Source: CAZZDK01 sp964652235
GTDB lineage: Bacteria; Pseudomonadota; Alphaproteobacteria; UBA9219
Assembly (NCBI GenBank): GCA_964652235.1
Contig: CAZZDK010000001.1
Location: 1-64,000 of the forward strand
DNA: 64,000 nt
Direction: 5' to 3'
The position numbers and the translations under genes were made by a program. The notes under the pieces were generated by a model. The model was not told the DNA's origin and searched no databases. It saw only the letters and a list, made by a program, of their open reading frames with translations. Position 1 is the first letter of the stretch. Every line of letters starts with the position of its first letter. Below, piece by piece: positions 33,436 through 42,245 of this stretch.

Positions 33436-34761
33436 CTCGTTTGCCCTATCTGAACTTCCGGCATGAACGTCTTCTCCCCCTTTCTTAGAATAGTACTCAA
33501 GCACCTGGAGCGTATCCTTACTGATCCTCTTGGCGGTTTCCCGGTCCAAAACCGAATAAAAAATTCCGCACATCGGTCCGTGGCAAGAACCGAGAACATA
33601 GACGAGCGCCGCTTTATGAAGGAAGTTGGCGTCGACGAGCGTTTCGTCGTTCCCTCTCCCCAAGGCGGCGGCCTGCAATCCGCCAAGAAGAATTCTTTTT
33701 CTCTCTCCACCGGCTTCGGGATTGAGGACTACCTTCCAGACGCAACGTTCCTCGTCCTTCGTGACGCCCGTCGGATGGTTCTTCATATAGGCCCCAAGGG
33801 CTTGCGCCGCCGGAAGCGAACCTACTTCCGCAAAGGTCACGACCTGCGAAAGCGCCTCTTTGTTCTGTTCGAGAATCTTCGCGTCTGTTTCGGCAACAAC
33901 GCGGCAAGTCTTAAACACGGCGTTGATAAAGGCTCCACTCTGATTATACTCTCCTTTGAGAAGGACCCTACCTTCTTTTCTCGCATCACGAAGATTCTCC
34001 AGAAATTGGGAAGCGGCTTTAAGCGCTCTTTCCCTGAAAGCAGGGCAACTCTCGGCGATGGAAGGCATCGTGTGTTCGAGCGCCGAAAATTTTGCCCCAA
34101 GAAATCCGGGGCTTTCTTCAGCCTCAGCGGAATCTTTGATCGAAAGAACGCCTTCCACATAAGAGAGAACAGCGCCGTCTATAAGGCCTGGATGCGCTCT
34201 GGCGACAATGGCGATCATTCTCAACGTTTTCGGGCTGGCCGGGCCTTCCTGAAGGTGCCTTAAGACGCGCCCAGCCTCTTCCCTGTCGTTCTGTAGAATG
34301 GTGGCCAGGATGTTTTGCGCCGCTTTGGAAACCTTTTTCAAATCTTCGCCGAAAAGCGCCAGGTTTTTGATTTCTTCCCTGAACTTTTCTTCTTTTCCCA
34401 GAGCGGGATTGCCTTTGAGCAAAGGGTCGAGAATCTTAAGCGCCAGAAGGCAGCGGGGGGAATCCTTCGCGGAAAGCTCCTTAAGCGCCTTTTCGAAGAA
34501 GAAGCGATCGCCCCCGGAAATTCTCTTGGCCTGAAGGAGGATGATCTTTCTTATCGATTCCCGGTACATCGGGCTAAACGAAGGGTCCACCGCGCCCTCG
34601 TAAAGAGCCTCGTGCAGACCGTCGCCCGAAAGAACCGCGCCGCGCTCCAAAAGAGCCAGAACGGTCCCGATTTCCTCCGCCCCTCGTTTGGTTTCCTGCG
34701 TGAGAAGGTCGGCGGCTAGGGCATATTCAATTTGAAGATTCTGGACCAGTCTTTTTTCCAT
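33301..34761 (-). CDS. Helical-repeat protein of unknown function (paralogue A)
   Basis: 486 aa from the ATG at 34761, where GGGGGAG gives a good binding site (a TTG at 34800 has none). No signal peptide. Almost wholly helical, with HEAT/ARM-like spacing ('CPAFRERALKAASQFLENLR', 'TLRMIAIVARAHPGLIDGAV'). 'RERALKAASQF' and 'VVAETDAKILEQNKE' align with 'RDEALEAARYM' and 'ALAETDARLLRPEKK' in the gene upstream on the same strand, suggesting an old duplication. The C-terminus overlaps a tandem duplication that may have changed the original ending. Less GC-rich than housekeeping neighbours. Confidence 0.75.
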   Translation of the reverse strand: MEKRLVQNLQIEYALAADLLTQETKRGAEEIGTVLALLERGAVLSGDGLHEALYEGAVDPSFSPMYRESIRKIILLQAKRISGGDRFFFEKALKELSAKDSPRCLLALKILDPLLKGNPALGKEEKFREEIKNLALFGEDLKKVSKAAQNILATILQNDREEAGRVLRHLQEGPASPKTLRMIAIVARAHPGLIDGAVLSYVEGVLSIKDSAEAEESPGFLGAKFSALEHTMPSIAESCPAFRERALKAASQFLENLRDARKEGRVLLKGEYNQSGAFINAVFKTCRVVAETDAKILEQNKEALSQVVTFAEVGSLPAAQALGAYMKNHPTGVTKDEERCVWKVVLNPEAGGERKRILLGGLQAAALGRGNDETLVDANFLHKAALVYVLGSCHGPMCGIFYSVLDRETAKRISKDTLQVLEYYSKKGGEDVHAGSSDRANEVLAAIWILNPAVRAEIWQPSPVRGHGQGRHAKKKQGGFWRLFGK

Positions 34762-34889
34762 AAAATCTCTCCCCCATAAAAAGAAATCTCTTTCCGACAA
34801 AGAACTGAAGCGTCCAACATGGCCGCAAAGCGATTTTACTTCAACGAAAAACTATGGTTAACAAGCGGATTCACGCGTAAGTGGCCGCC

Positions 34890-36251
34890 TTACGGCGAGG
34901 GGGCGGCCGCCCGTCCTTGGCGCCAACTTTTTATGGCCCGGACCGGCTTGCAGGAAAGCTCGCCTTTAAGCTTCGGCCTTTTCTTAAGGATTTCGCTGAG
35001 AACGTGTTTGGCTTTACTTATATGCCTCGCATAGAAATCTTCATCGTATTTTTTGTAAACCTTGATCTGCTTTTTCAGATAACGGACCATGGAACCGTCG
35101 ATCAGGGAGGAATGCTTTTCTAGAAGATTCTCGAAATTCTCTTTCGCCTTCATTCCCGTCTCTTGAAATTCAGCCTCCATATACGCCTTGACCACATCAA
35201 GGAAAAAGACCCTGTTCACGAGAGCGCCCCTTTTATCGATCAAGGCCGCAAAGGCCTCCTGCGCTCGCAGAGATCTTTCTCTATCGGTGCGAATATGGTT
35301 CCTTTTGGCCGCCTGAAGCGCCAAGTCGCGACGAACTTCATCCGTGCCTTCCAGATCGTTGACGATAGAGGCGAAAAGAGCGTCTGCCGCCCAATCGGCT
35401 TCCTCTCCGTACAGAGAAGGATCGGAAGCGGCCACTTCAAAAAACATACCCTTTTCGCGATTCTTTTTCTCCGGACGCAGAAGCCGCGCGTCTGTCTCGG
35501 CCAGCGCCTTATAGATTTCCAAAGCTCCCGCCGAGAAAATATCGGCCTGTCTCCTTACGTCAAGGGAGGGGATCCCCGCGCGCAGCTGATCCGGGAAAAA
35601 GCCTTGCTTGAAAAGGGAAACATACGAAACCATATAACGCGCCGCCTCTAGCGCCTCGTCGCGCAAATGGGGGGCATGGCGCGCCATGAGGGAAATGTTT
35701 TTCGCGCTTTCCCCGATGGACTGTTCGTCGCTTTCTGGCCCCAAATAAGAACAAATGAGGTCGCAGATTCTGGAAGGCGTGGAAGCGCCGTCGGCTCTGA
35801 CGGCCTGAGATAAAAGAGCGGTCCTTCTCTCCATGATCTCCTGCGATGGCCACGCGACCTGCAGCGCGGAATCGCTCAACGCTTTCTCTGCCGCCGCAAA
35901 AAGGTCTGGGGCTATCTTCTTTGCCATAACCTCATCGTCTTGCGAAAAGACGGACAAAAGAACATCCAAAGCAATGCCGCCTATCTTCGGATCCGCATCA
36001 AGAACGGCGATGTCCGCCATTTTCCTGACGATCGTCGGCTCGCCCGGCGCAGGCGACGTCGTTTCTAACCATAGGTCCGGAAACACGCCGAGAATCTCTC
36101 CGGCGTAATGCAGCGCTTCTGCCCTCTGTTTTTGGGAGCCAGATATTGCTTTTTCAAAAACGCCTCGAAAGCGCTCAAGGAGAAAAGCGCGGTCTTTTTT
36201 CAAAAGAGCGCCCCAAAAGTCTGTAATATCCGTCATGTCGTTTCCAGTCAT
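34890..36251 (-). CDS. Helical-repeat protein of unknown function (paralogue B)
   Basis: 453 aa. AAGGAA lies 8 nt upstream of the ATG at 36251; a second ATG at 36236 is possible. Soluble, helical, with short repeats such as 'EKAISGSQKQRAEALHYAGE' and 'APHLRDEALEAARYMVSYVS'. Related in pattern to the gene downstream (33301-34761). It ends 128 bp before that gene and starts 23 bp after cpaF, so it may be read through from cpaF. No recognised family. Confidence 0.75.
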   Translation of the reverse strand: MTGNDMTDITDFWGALLKKDRAFLLERFRGVFEKAISGSQKQRAEALHYAGEILGVFPDLWLETTSPAPGEPTIVRKMADIAVLDADPKIGGIALDVLLSVFSQDDEVMAKKIAPDLFAAAEKALSDSALQVAWPSQEIMERRTALLSQAVRADGASTPSRICDLICSYLGPESDEQSIGESAKNISLMARHAPHLRDEALEAARYMVSYVSLFKQGFFPDQLRAGIPSLDVRRQADIFSAGALEIYKALAETDARLLRPEKKNREKGMFFEVAASDPSLYGEEADWAADALFASIVNDLEGTDEVRRDLALQAAKRNHIRTDRERSLRAQEAFAALIDKRGALVNRVFFLDVVKAYMEAEFQETGMKAKENFENLLEKHSSLIDGSMVRYLKKQIKVYKKYDEDFYARHISKAKHVLSEILKKRPKLKGELSCKPVRAIKSWRQGRAAAPSP

Positions 36252-36274
36252 AGAATTATTTCCTTTCCCTTTTT

Positions 36275-37843
36275 CTAGGCGCCTATCGCGGCGAGAAGCT
36301 CTTTATCCAGGCCATAATAAGCCGCCTTGGCCAAGGCGCCGCGCAAGGTGGCGCGGTGTTTTTTGAAGGCGAAGGTCATCTCGCCGTCGGGGCCGTCCTT
36401 GCCCGCTTCGCAGGTGAAAAGGTCCTGCAGCGTAATTTCGTCGCCTTCCATGCCCGTCACTTCGGCGATGTGCGTGACTTTGCGCGAGCCGTCTTGCATA
36501 CGGCTGACCTGGATGATGAGGTCGATGGCCGAGGCCATCTGCTGCCGGATGGCGCGGGGCGAAAGGTTCACCGCGCCGAGCCCGACCATGTTCTCAAGCC
36601 GCATCAGCGCCTCGCGCGGGCGGTTGGCGTGGATCGTGGAAAGCGAACCGTCGTGGCCCGTATTCATGGCCTGAAGCATATCGATGGCCTCCGCGCCGCG
36701 CGTTTCGCCCAGGATGATCCTGTCCGGACGCATACGCAAAGCGTTGCGCAAGAGGTCGCGCATGGCGATTTCGCCCAGGCCTTCCAGGTTCGCAGGCCGC
36801 GTTTCAAGGCGCACGACGTGCGGCTGCTGCAATTGCAGCTCCGCCGCGTCCTCAATCGTCACGATGCGCTCACCGTCCGAAATGCTCTGTGAAAGCGCGT
36901 TCAAAAGCGTCGTCTTGCCCGAACCCGTGCCGCCGGAAATCAGAATGTTCAGTCGCGCGCGCCCGAAGATGCGCAAGACCTTCTCCATCTGCTTCGAGAG
37001 GCTTTTCAATTCGACCATCTTGTCGAGCGTGATCTGCTTTTTGGCGAATTTTCGGATCGTGATGGAGGGGCCGTCCAGCGCCAGCGGCGGGATCACGATG
37101 TTCACGCGGCTGCCGTCGGGCAGCCGGGCGTCGCAGAACGGCCGGCTTTCGTCGATGCGGCGCCCCACGGTCGAGACGATCCGCAGCGCGATAGCGTGAA
37201 CGTGCGCGTTGTTGCGGAACTTGACGGTGGAGAGGACAAGCTTGCCGCCATGCTCCACATAGACTTGCTTTGCTCCGTTGACCATGATCTCGGACAGGGA
37301 ATCGTCGGCCAGAAGAGGCTCCAGCGGACCGAGGCCGGTCATGTCGTCGAGCAACTGCTGGATCAGCTCGCGCCGTTCGAGCCCGTTCAGGTGCAGGCTT
37401 TTCTGCTTGAGCAGGTCGGCGACGATGTGCGCGATCTCGACTTCCAAAACCGCGCGGGGCAACCGGGCGGCGACGGACGTGTCAATATGTTCCATGACGA
37501 GGGGATGGATCGTCGCCTTCGCGGTCTCGACCGCCTTGTTGGGCGGCTCAAGAAACCACAGGCCCTTTTTCTTTTCCGTCTTTCGTTTTTCTTCTTTCGG
37601 CGCGGGTTTTTCTTCAGCGACCTCAAGGCCGAGGCTCGCCGCGATCTCGTCAAGCGCCGTGCGGGTCGGCAGAAGCTTTTCGGATTCGCCTTCAAGCGCG
37701 GGCGCCTCGCGTGCGGTCAGAACGCGGCTCAGGCGATCGGGACGATAGGATTCGATGACGACAGGCTCTTCCTGAACGGGCGGCGCTGGCGTCGAAAAAT
37801 CAAGCGCGCCGTATAAGGACTTTATTCTTTGGTGAAGGTTCAT
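36275..37843 (-). CDS. cpaF: CpaF/TadA-type secretion ATPase
   Basis: 522 aa. Variable N-terminus with a charged linker, then the N1 domain ('LLDDMTGLGPLEPLLADDSL', 'IMVNGAKQVYVEHGGKL'), 'DARLPDGSRVNIVIPPLALD', Walker A 'ISGGTGSGKTTLLNALS', Asp box 'ERIVTIEDAAELQL', Walker B 'PDRIILGETRGAEAIDML' and His box 'GHDGSLSTIHAN'. Powers type IVc (Flp/Tad) pilus assembly. No other tad/cpa genes are in the window; it stands alone upstream of two unknown genes. Confidence 0.96.
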   Translation of the reverse strand: MNLHQRIKSLYGALDFSTPAPPVQEEPVVIESYRPDRLSRVLTAREAPALEGESEKLLPTRTALDEIAASLGLEVAEEKPAPKEEKRKTEKKKGLWFLEPPNKAVETAKATIHPLVMEHIDTSVAARLPRAVLEVEIAHIVADLLKQKSLHLNGLERRELIQQLLDDMTGLGPLEPLLADDSLSEIMVNGAKQVYVEHGGKLVLSTVKFRNNAHVHAIALRIVSTVGRRIDESRPFCDARLPDGSRVNIVIPPLALDGPSITIRKFAKKQITLDKMVELKSLSKQMEKVLRIFGRARLNILISGGTGSGKTTLLNALSQSISDGERIVTIEDAAELQLQQPHVVRLETRPANLEGLGEIAMRDLLRNALRMRPDRIILGETRGAEAIDMLQAMNTGHDGSLSTIHANRPREALMRLENMVGLGAVNLSPRAIRQQMASAIDLIIQVSRMQDGSRKVTHIAEVTGMEGDEITLQDLFTCEAGKDGPDGEMTFAFKKHRATLRGALAKAAYYGLDKELLAAIGA

Positions 37844-37927
37844 GTGACAAAAACCAATGACGGAAAGAATGCCTTTCTATAGCCTCTTTCGGACGGTTCT
37901 GTCCATATTTTCCGGGCGCCGTTAACC

Positions 37928-39172
37928 TTAACGAGCGGCCTTGACGACCGCGTGGCGCTTTTTGCCCGCGCTGAGGCGGGCGCCTTCGGGTCCAAGGTCG
38001 TTCGGGCCGACGGTAGCGGCAATGTCGGTGATCGTCCTGTCGTCCAGCTTCACGCCGCCTTGTTCGATCAGGCGTTTGGCTTCGCCCTTGGAAGAGGCGA
38101 AGCCGAGCGAGACGAGAATCTCGGCCAGCGCCGGTTCCGTCCCTTTGGGCAACGTATAGACGGGCAGATCGGCGCCGACGCCGCCGCCTTCGAACGTCGC
38201 GCGCGCGGTGGCAGCCGCTTGCTCGGCGGCCTTTTCGCCGTGGCACATCTTGGTGGCCTCGAAAGCGAGAATCTTTTTCGCCTCGTTGATCTCGGAATCC
38301 TTGAGCTTGGCGAGACGCTCGATTTCGTCCAGCGGCAGATCGGTGTATATCTTCAGGAAGCGAACGACGTCGGCGTCTTCCGTATTGCGCCAGTATTGCC
38401 AGTAATCGTAAGGCGCGAGTTTATCCTCGTTCAGCCACATGGCGCCTGCGACGCTCTTGCCCATTTTCTGTCCCGAAGAGGTCGTGATGAGCGGCGTGGT
38501 GAGGCCAAAGAGTTCGTAGTTCTTCATCCGGCGGCCCAGTTCGACGCCGTTGACGATGTTGCCCCATTGATCCGATCCGCCCATCTGCAGCGTGACGCCG
38601 TAGCGTTCGCGCAATTCGACAAAATCATATCCTTGCATGATCATGTAATTGAATTCGAGGAAAGTGAGGGGCTGTTCGCGTTCAAGGCGCATTTTGACGC
38701 TATCGAACGTCAGCATACGGTTGATCGTGAAGTGCGGACCGACCTCGCGCAGAAACTCGATATAGCCCTTTTTGTCGAGCCATTCGGCGTTGTCGGACAT
38801 GATCGCATCGCGCGGCCCGTCGCCGTAGGTGAGAAACTTGCTGAAACACTTTTTCATCCCCGCGATGTTTTCGTTAATCTTCGCGGTGGTTAACAACTGG
38901 CGCGTTTCGTCCTTGCCCGAAGGATCGCCGACCTTCGTCGTGCCGCCGCCCATGAGCGTCACAGGCCTGTGCCCCGTCTGCTGCAGACGTCGCAGCATCA
39001 TAATCACGGCCAGGCTGCCGATATGCAGGCTGTCCGCCGTGGCGTCAAAGCCGATATAGGCGGAGATAATATTCTTGGAGGCCGCCTCGTCGAGCGCCTC
39101 GGTATCGGTGCATTGGTGCAAATGGCCGCGTTCGACCATCACGCGGATAAAATCGGACTTGAAGGAAGGCAT
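37928..39172 (-). CDS. tyrS: Tyrosyl-tRNA synthetase
   Basis: 414 aa. Class I motifs: HIGH-equivalent 'FDATADSLHIGSLAVIMMLR', KMSKS-equivalent 'GQKMGKSVAGAMWLNEDK', 'MQGYDFVELRERYGVTLQMGG', 'SDQWGNIVNGVEL'. A C-terminal S4 domain ('EILVSLGFASSKGEAKRLIE') binds tRNA. ATG at 39172 (MPSFKSDF) starts the conserved protein; the upstream 19 codons lack support. Divergent from anmK, 89 bp apart. Confidence 0.97.
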   Translation of the reverse strand: MPSFKSDFIRVMVERGHLHQCTDTEALDEAASKNIISAYIGFDATADSLHIGSLAVIMMLRRLQQTGHRPVTLMGGGTTKVGDPSGKDETRQLLTTAKINENIAGMKKCFSKFLTYGDGPRDAIMSDNAEWLDKKGYIEFLREVGPHFTINRMLTFDSVKMRLEREQPLTFLEFNYMIMQGYDFVELRERYGVTLQMGGSDQWGNIVNGVELGRRMKNYELFGLTTPLITTSSGQKMGKSVAGAMWLNEDKLAPYDYWQYWRNTEDADVVRFLKIYTDLPLDEIERLAKLKDSEINEAKKILAFEATKMCHGEKAAEQAAATARATFEGGGVGADLPVYTLPKGTEPALAEILVSLGFASSKGEAKRLIEQGGVKLDDRTITDIAATVGPNDLGPEGARLSAGKKRHAVVKAAR

Positions 39173-39261
39173 GGTTCTCTCTCTCGTCTTTTTCGCTTGG
39201 AAAGACAGAATAGTGGGGTAATCTCCCAAAGAAAAGCCCCCTGACGAGCGAATCTCGCCCT

Positions 39262-40353
39262 ATGTCCCAGATTTATCAGGCTATCGGTCTTATGAGCGGC
39301 ACGTCCTTGGACGGCATAGACGTGGCCTTGATCGAAACGGACGGGCTGGCCTACGTCAACAGCCTCGCTTTTCTGACTCTCCCTTACGAAAAAAGCTTCC
39401 AGGACCGCGTCCGGTCCTGTTTCGGCAATCCCAGGGGAAGGATGGACCCCCAAATCGCCCTCGTGGAGAGAGACCTGACGCTTTTGCACGTCAAGGCCGT
39501 GAAGACCCTTTTGAAACGAGAGAATCTGCGGCCCGAAGAAATCGACCTGATCGGCTTTCACGGCCAGACCACCTGGCACCATCCGGCAGAGAGGGAAACC
39601 GTCCAGCTCGGCGACGGCCTTTTGCTCGCAAGGGAAACGGAAATAGACGTGGTGGACGATTTCCGCACGGCGGACGTGCGAGCAGGCGGGCAGGGCGCGC
39701 CGCTTTTGCCGCTGTACCACCGGGCGCTTGCGGCCAAGCGACCCAAACCCCTTGCTATCGTGAATATCGGCGGGGTGGCGAACCTGACCTGGATCGGGGG
39801 CGAGAAAGACGACGAGCTTCTAGCCTTCGACACGGGGCCGGGCAACGCGCTGCTCAACGATTGGGTCTTGCGGCGCATGGGCGAACCTTTCGACAGAGAC
39901 GGTCGCCTCGCGGCGGCAGGAAAAATTGACGAAGAAAAAGTTCGCCAGTTTCTTGACCATTCCTATTTCCGCCGCAAAGGACCGAAATCTCTGGACAGAG
40001 ACACCTTCTTGCCTTTCATGCCTTTCGATCTGTCCATCGAAGACGGCGCGGCGACGCTGACTATGATGACGGTGCAAAGTATCGCTCTCGGCCTTCGCCA
40101 GGCGGGCCAGCGCGCCGCGAACCTTTACCTCTGCGGCGGGGGCGCCCACAACCCCGTCATGCGGCAATGGTTGGGACAGGCGACCGGCGGCCCGGTCGGC
40201 ACGGTAGAAGATTTAGGCTGGAACAGCGACGCGTTGGAAGCGGAAGGATTCGCCTATCTTGCCGTGCGCTCGGTCCTCGACCTGCCTATCAGCCTGCCCG
40301 GCACGACGGGCGTCCCCTGGCCCATGCACGGCGGACGGCTGAACAGGCATTGA
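39262..40353 (+). CDS. anmK: Anhydro-N-acetylmuramic acid kinase
   Basis: 363 aa. 'AIGLMSGTSLDGIDVALIET' carries the ATP-binding signature; 'DLIGFHGQTTWHHP', 'RTADVRAGGQGAPLLPLYH', 'IVNIGGVANLTWIG' and 'AFDTGPGNALLNDWV' are diagnostic. It phosphorylates 1,6-anhydroMurNAc released by lytic transglycosylases (MltB and RlpA are encoded in the window), feeding peptidoglycan recycling. The pair tyrS/anmK, divergent, is common in alphaproteobacteria. Confidence 0.97.
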   Translation: MSQIYQAIGLMSGTSLDGIDVALIETDGLAYVNSLAFLTLPYEKSFQDRVRSCFGNPRGRMDPQIALVERDLTLLHVKAVKTLLKRENLRPEEIDLIGFHGQTTWHHPAERETVQLGDGLLLARETEIDVVDDFRTADVRAGGQGAPLLPLYHRALAAKRPKPLAIVNIGGVANLTWIGGEKDDELLAFDTGPGNALLNDWVLRRMGEPFDRDGRLAAAGKIDEEKVRQFLDHSYFRRKGPKSLDRDTFLPFMPFDLSIEDGAATLTMMTVQSIALGLRQAGQRAANLYLCGGGAHNPVMRQWLGQATGGPVGTVEDLGWNSDALEAEGFAYLAVRSVLDLPISLPGTTGVPWPMHGGRLNRH

Positions 40354-40381
40354 GGCTGTCGCGCCGGGCTTGGGATTTTTC

Positions 40382-40536
40382 CTAAACCGCCTCCAGCCCC
40401 CGGCCCCTGAAGATCGCGCGGATTTTTTCGATCAGCTCCGGCGCGGGCGGCTGCGTGTCCGCCAGCTTATATTCGTAGCCGAGCGCCTTCCACTTCGCCT
40501 CGCCCATCTTATGAAAGGGCAGCACTTCCACCTTTT
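40382..40536 (-). pseudogene. Orphan duplicate of the pflA C-terminal end
   Basis: Encodes KKVEVLPFHKMGEAKWKALG and the rest of the last 50 residues of PflA, ending GRGLEAV and a stop at 40382. The intact pflA ends with the same sequence (GRGLEAI) 1 kb away. The fragment has no radical-SAM domain. It could be translated as part of a 62-codon frame that starts at 40570, inside the end of the next gene, but this is probably incidental. Confidence 0.85.
40389..40536. repeat. 148-bp direct repeat, left copy
   Basis: Starts GCCTCCAGCCCCCGGCC, ends GCACTTCCACCTTTT. Over about 90 bp at its inner end it is identical to 41406-41553; the outer part is about 80 percent identical by eye. Confidence 0.9.
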
Positions 40537-41219
40537 TATTGGGGTTGGAGGCTAGGAGATTTCCCACCATGAGAAACGTTACCCTGAACCGTATTTACCC
40601 TTACGGGTATCTGCACTACTTTACCGTCGGATCTCTCCGTCGTGGCTATCATAAACCGCGCAGAGTCGACTATCATATCCACGCCGGTATTCTTCGAAAG
40701 ATCCGTTTTTTCTAAACCTTCGACTTTGTATTGACCTTTCGGATCGGGGATCGCTTGCCCATAATAGGCTGTTCCGTGACCGTGTCCAGAACCGGCGGGG
40801 AGGAGAACGACAACAGGATACCCGCCAGGCCCTCTCTGCCCATCCGGCCTGACCGTCTCGTAAGTTCTTACGATGGTCGTCATGCCCGCTTCCGCTGTGA
40901 AGGGAAGTTCGACGGAATTTCCATCGATCATGACGCGAACGGGAGAACCGACCTCATCGGCGCCACAACACCTAACGCTTGTAATATCGTTGTACTGGAC
41001 CCCGCCAATTTTAGAGGCAGTTTTCTGAGATAATGTCGTAACGCCGTCAACGGTCGTTGTTATTACGGGGCCTGTCCCTTCGGGGTTTGACATCGCAGCG
41101 TGAAGCCTCCCTCCGGACGAGGAAGCCTCCGGTACTATGCCTTTCTTCGCGGGAGCCGTTAAAGCGATAACGGCGCAAAGCGCTGTGCCAAGTATCGTCG
41201 AAATAGCAACTTTTTTCAT
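40536..41219 (-). CDS. Inserted exported protein of unknown function
   Basis: 227 aa. Signal peptide 'KVAISTILGTALCAVIALTA' followed by AKK; mature protein begins about residue 25. Contains a Cys pair ('SVRCCGADEVG'), 'RVMIDGNSVELPFTAEAGMT', a Gly/His stretch ('LLPAGSGHGHGTAYYG') and beta-rich 'DMIVDSARFMIATTERSDGK'. No family recognised. It lies exactly between the two copies of the pflA 3' end, its stop overlapping the left copy by one base, and its base composition looks lower in GC than pfl. This suggests insertion accompanied by duplication of the target. Confidence 0.7.
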   Translation of the reverse strand: MKKVAISTILGTALCAVIALTAPAKKGIVPEASSSGGRLHAAMSNPEGTGPVITTTVDGVTTLSQKTASKIGGVQYNDITSVRCCGADEVGSPVRVMIDGNSVELPFTAEAGMTTIVRTYETVRPDGQRGPGGYPVVVLLPAGSGHGHGTAYYGQAIPDPKGQYKVEGLEKTDLSKNTGVDMIVDSARFMIATTERSDGKVVQIPVRVNTVQGNVSHGGKSPSLQPQ

Positions 41220-41398
41220 GATGGCAAATCCTATGTAAGGTGAAAAACTTCTCGAAAAACACCTGCAGTATATAGCGGGAAATTTTAAAAACCCATTAAT
41301 AAAAAGTGTGTTTTTTCTTTTTCACAAAAAAAGGTGATAAGGTAAATGAAGCGTTAATTCTAAGGTTCTTTCCGTTCTTAAACAACCCCAGTAAATTT

Positions 41399-42175
41399 TT
41401 AGATTGCCTCCAGCCCCCGGCCTGTGAAGATCGCGCGGATTTTTTCGATAAGGTCGGGGGAGGGCGGCTGCGTGTCCGCCAGCTTATATTCGTAGCCGAG
41501 CGCCTTCCACTTCGCCTCGCCCATCTTATGAAAGGGCAGCACTTCCACCTTTTCGACGTTGCCGAGCCGCGCCAGATAGTCGGCCAGTTTTTCAAGCGTT
41601 TCCAGATCGTCCGTAAGATCGGGCACGATCACACATCGCACCCACATCTTTTTGCCCGCCCTGGCCAGAAGCTCGGCGAAATCGAGCGTCGGCTTCAGGT
41701 TCAGTCCGGTGACTTTGCGATAGGTTTCGGGGTCGAAGGACTTGATGTCGAGCAGCACCAGGTCGGTAACGTCGAGCAGTTCCTTTTTCACCATCTTGCC
41801 CAGGTAGCCCGACGTATCGAGCGCCGTATGGAAACCGCGCGCCTTGCAGCCCTTGAAAATCTCCGTCACGAAGTCCTGTTGGAAGAGCGGTTCGCCGCCG
41901 CTTACCGTCACGCCGCCGCCCGTGCGCTTCATGAAATCGGCGTAACGCGCGGCTTCCGCCACGAGTTCGTCGGCGCTCGTCAACTTGCCGTCCTTGAGGT
42001 TGCGGGTATCGGGATTGTGGCAGTAAAGGCAGCGCAACGGGCAGCCGGTCGTGAAAATCACGAACCTCATGCCGGGGCCGTCAACCGTCCCGCCCGTGAC
42101 GATAGAGTGAATATAGCCTTGATGGGGGCCGGGGACCGGGCGCCGGGGGTCGGGGGAAGGAAGCCCGTTTGTCAT
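41399..42175 (-). CDS. pflA: Pyruvate formate-lyase activating enzyme
   Basis: 258 aa. Radical-SAM CX3CX2C in 'FTTGCPLRCLYCHNPDT', then 'GGGVTVSGGEPLFQQDFV', 'TALDTSGYLG', 'DLVLLDIKSFDPETYRKVTG' and 'WVRCVIVPDLTDD'. It installs the glycyl radical on Pfl. ATG at 42175; GTG at 42187 is possible. The first 18 codons (GLPSPDPRRPVPGPHQGY) come from the GC-rich palindromic element at 42124-42241, so the native N-terminus appears to have been replaced or extended by a repeat. Confidence 0.95.
   Translation of the reverse strand: MTNGLPSPDPRRPVPGPHQGYIHSIVTGGTVDGPGMRFVIFTTGCPLRCLYCHNPDTRNLKDGKLTSADELVAEAARYADFMKRTGGGVTVSGGEPLFQQDFVTEIFKGCKARGFHTALDTSGYLGKMVKKELLDVTDLVLLDIKSFDPETYRKVTGLNLKPTLDFAELLARAGKKMWVRCVIVPDLTDDLETLEKLADYLARLGNVEKVEVLPFHKMGEAKWKALGYEYKLADTQPPSPDLIEKIRAIFTGRGLEAI
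41406..41553. repeat. 148-bp direct repeat, right copy (pflA 3' end)
   Basis: The functional copy, coding for the last 50 residues of PflA. Equal in length to 40389-40536; the duplication flanks 869 bp that hold the inserted exported-protein gene and an A/T-rich stretch (41220-41405). Confidence 0.9.
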
Positions 42176-42241
42176 GCGCGGATCCACTTTCTTGACTTTA
42201 TACTTCTTCCCCGGCCCCCGAATCCCGACCCTCGGCCCCCC
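42124..42241. repeat. GC-rich palindromic element, copy 2
   Basis: G-rich arm 42124-42163 and C-rich arm 42203-42241 (with CCCCCGAATCCCGACC) can pair around a 40-nt loop. The C-rich arm matches copy 1 at 10691-10723. It occupies the whole space between pfl and pflA and supplies the pflA start region. Confidence 0.75.
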
Positions 42242-42245
42242 TTTA

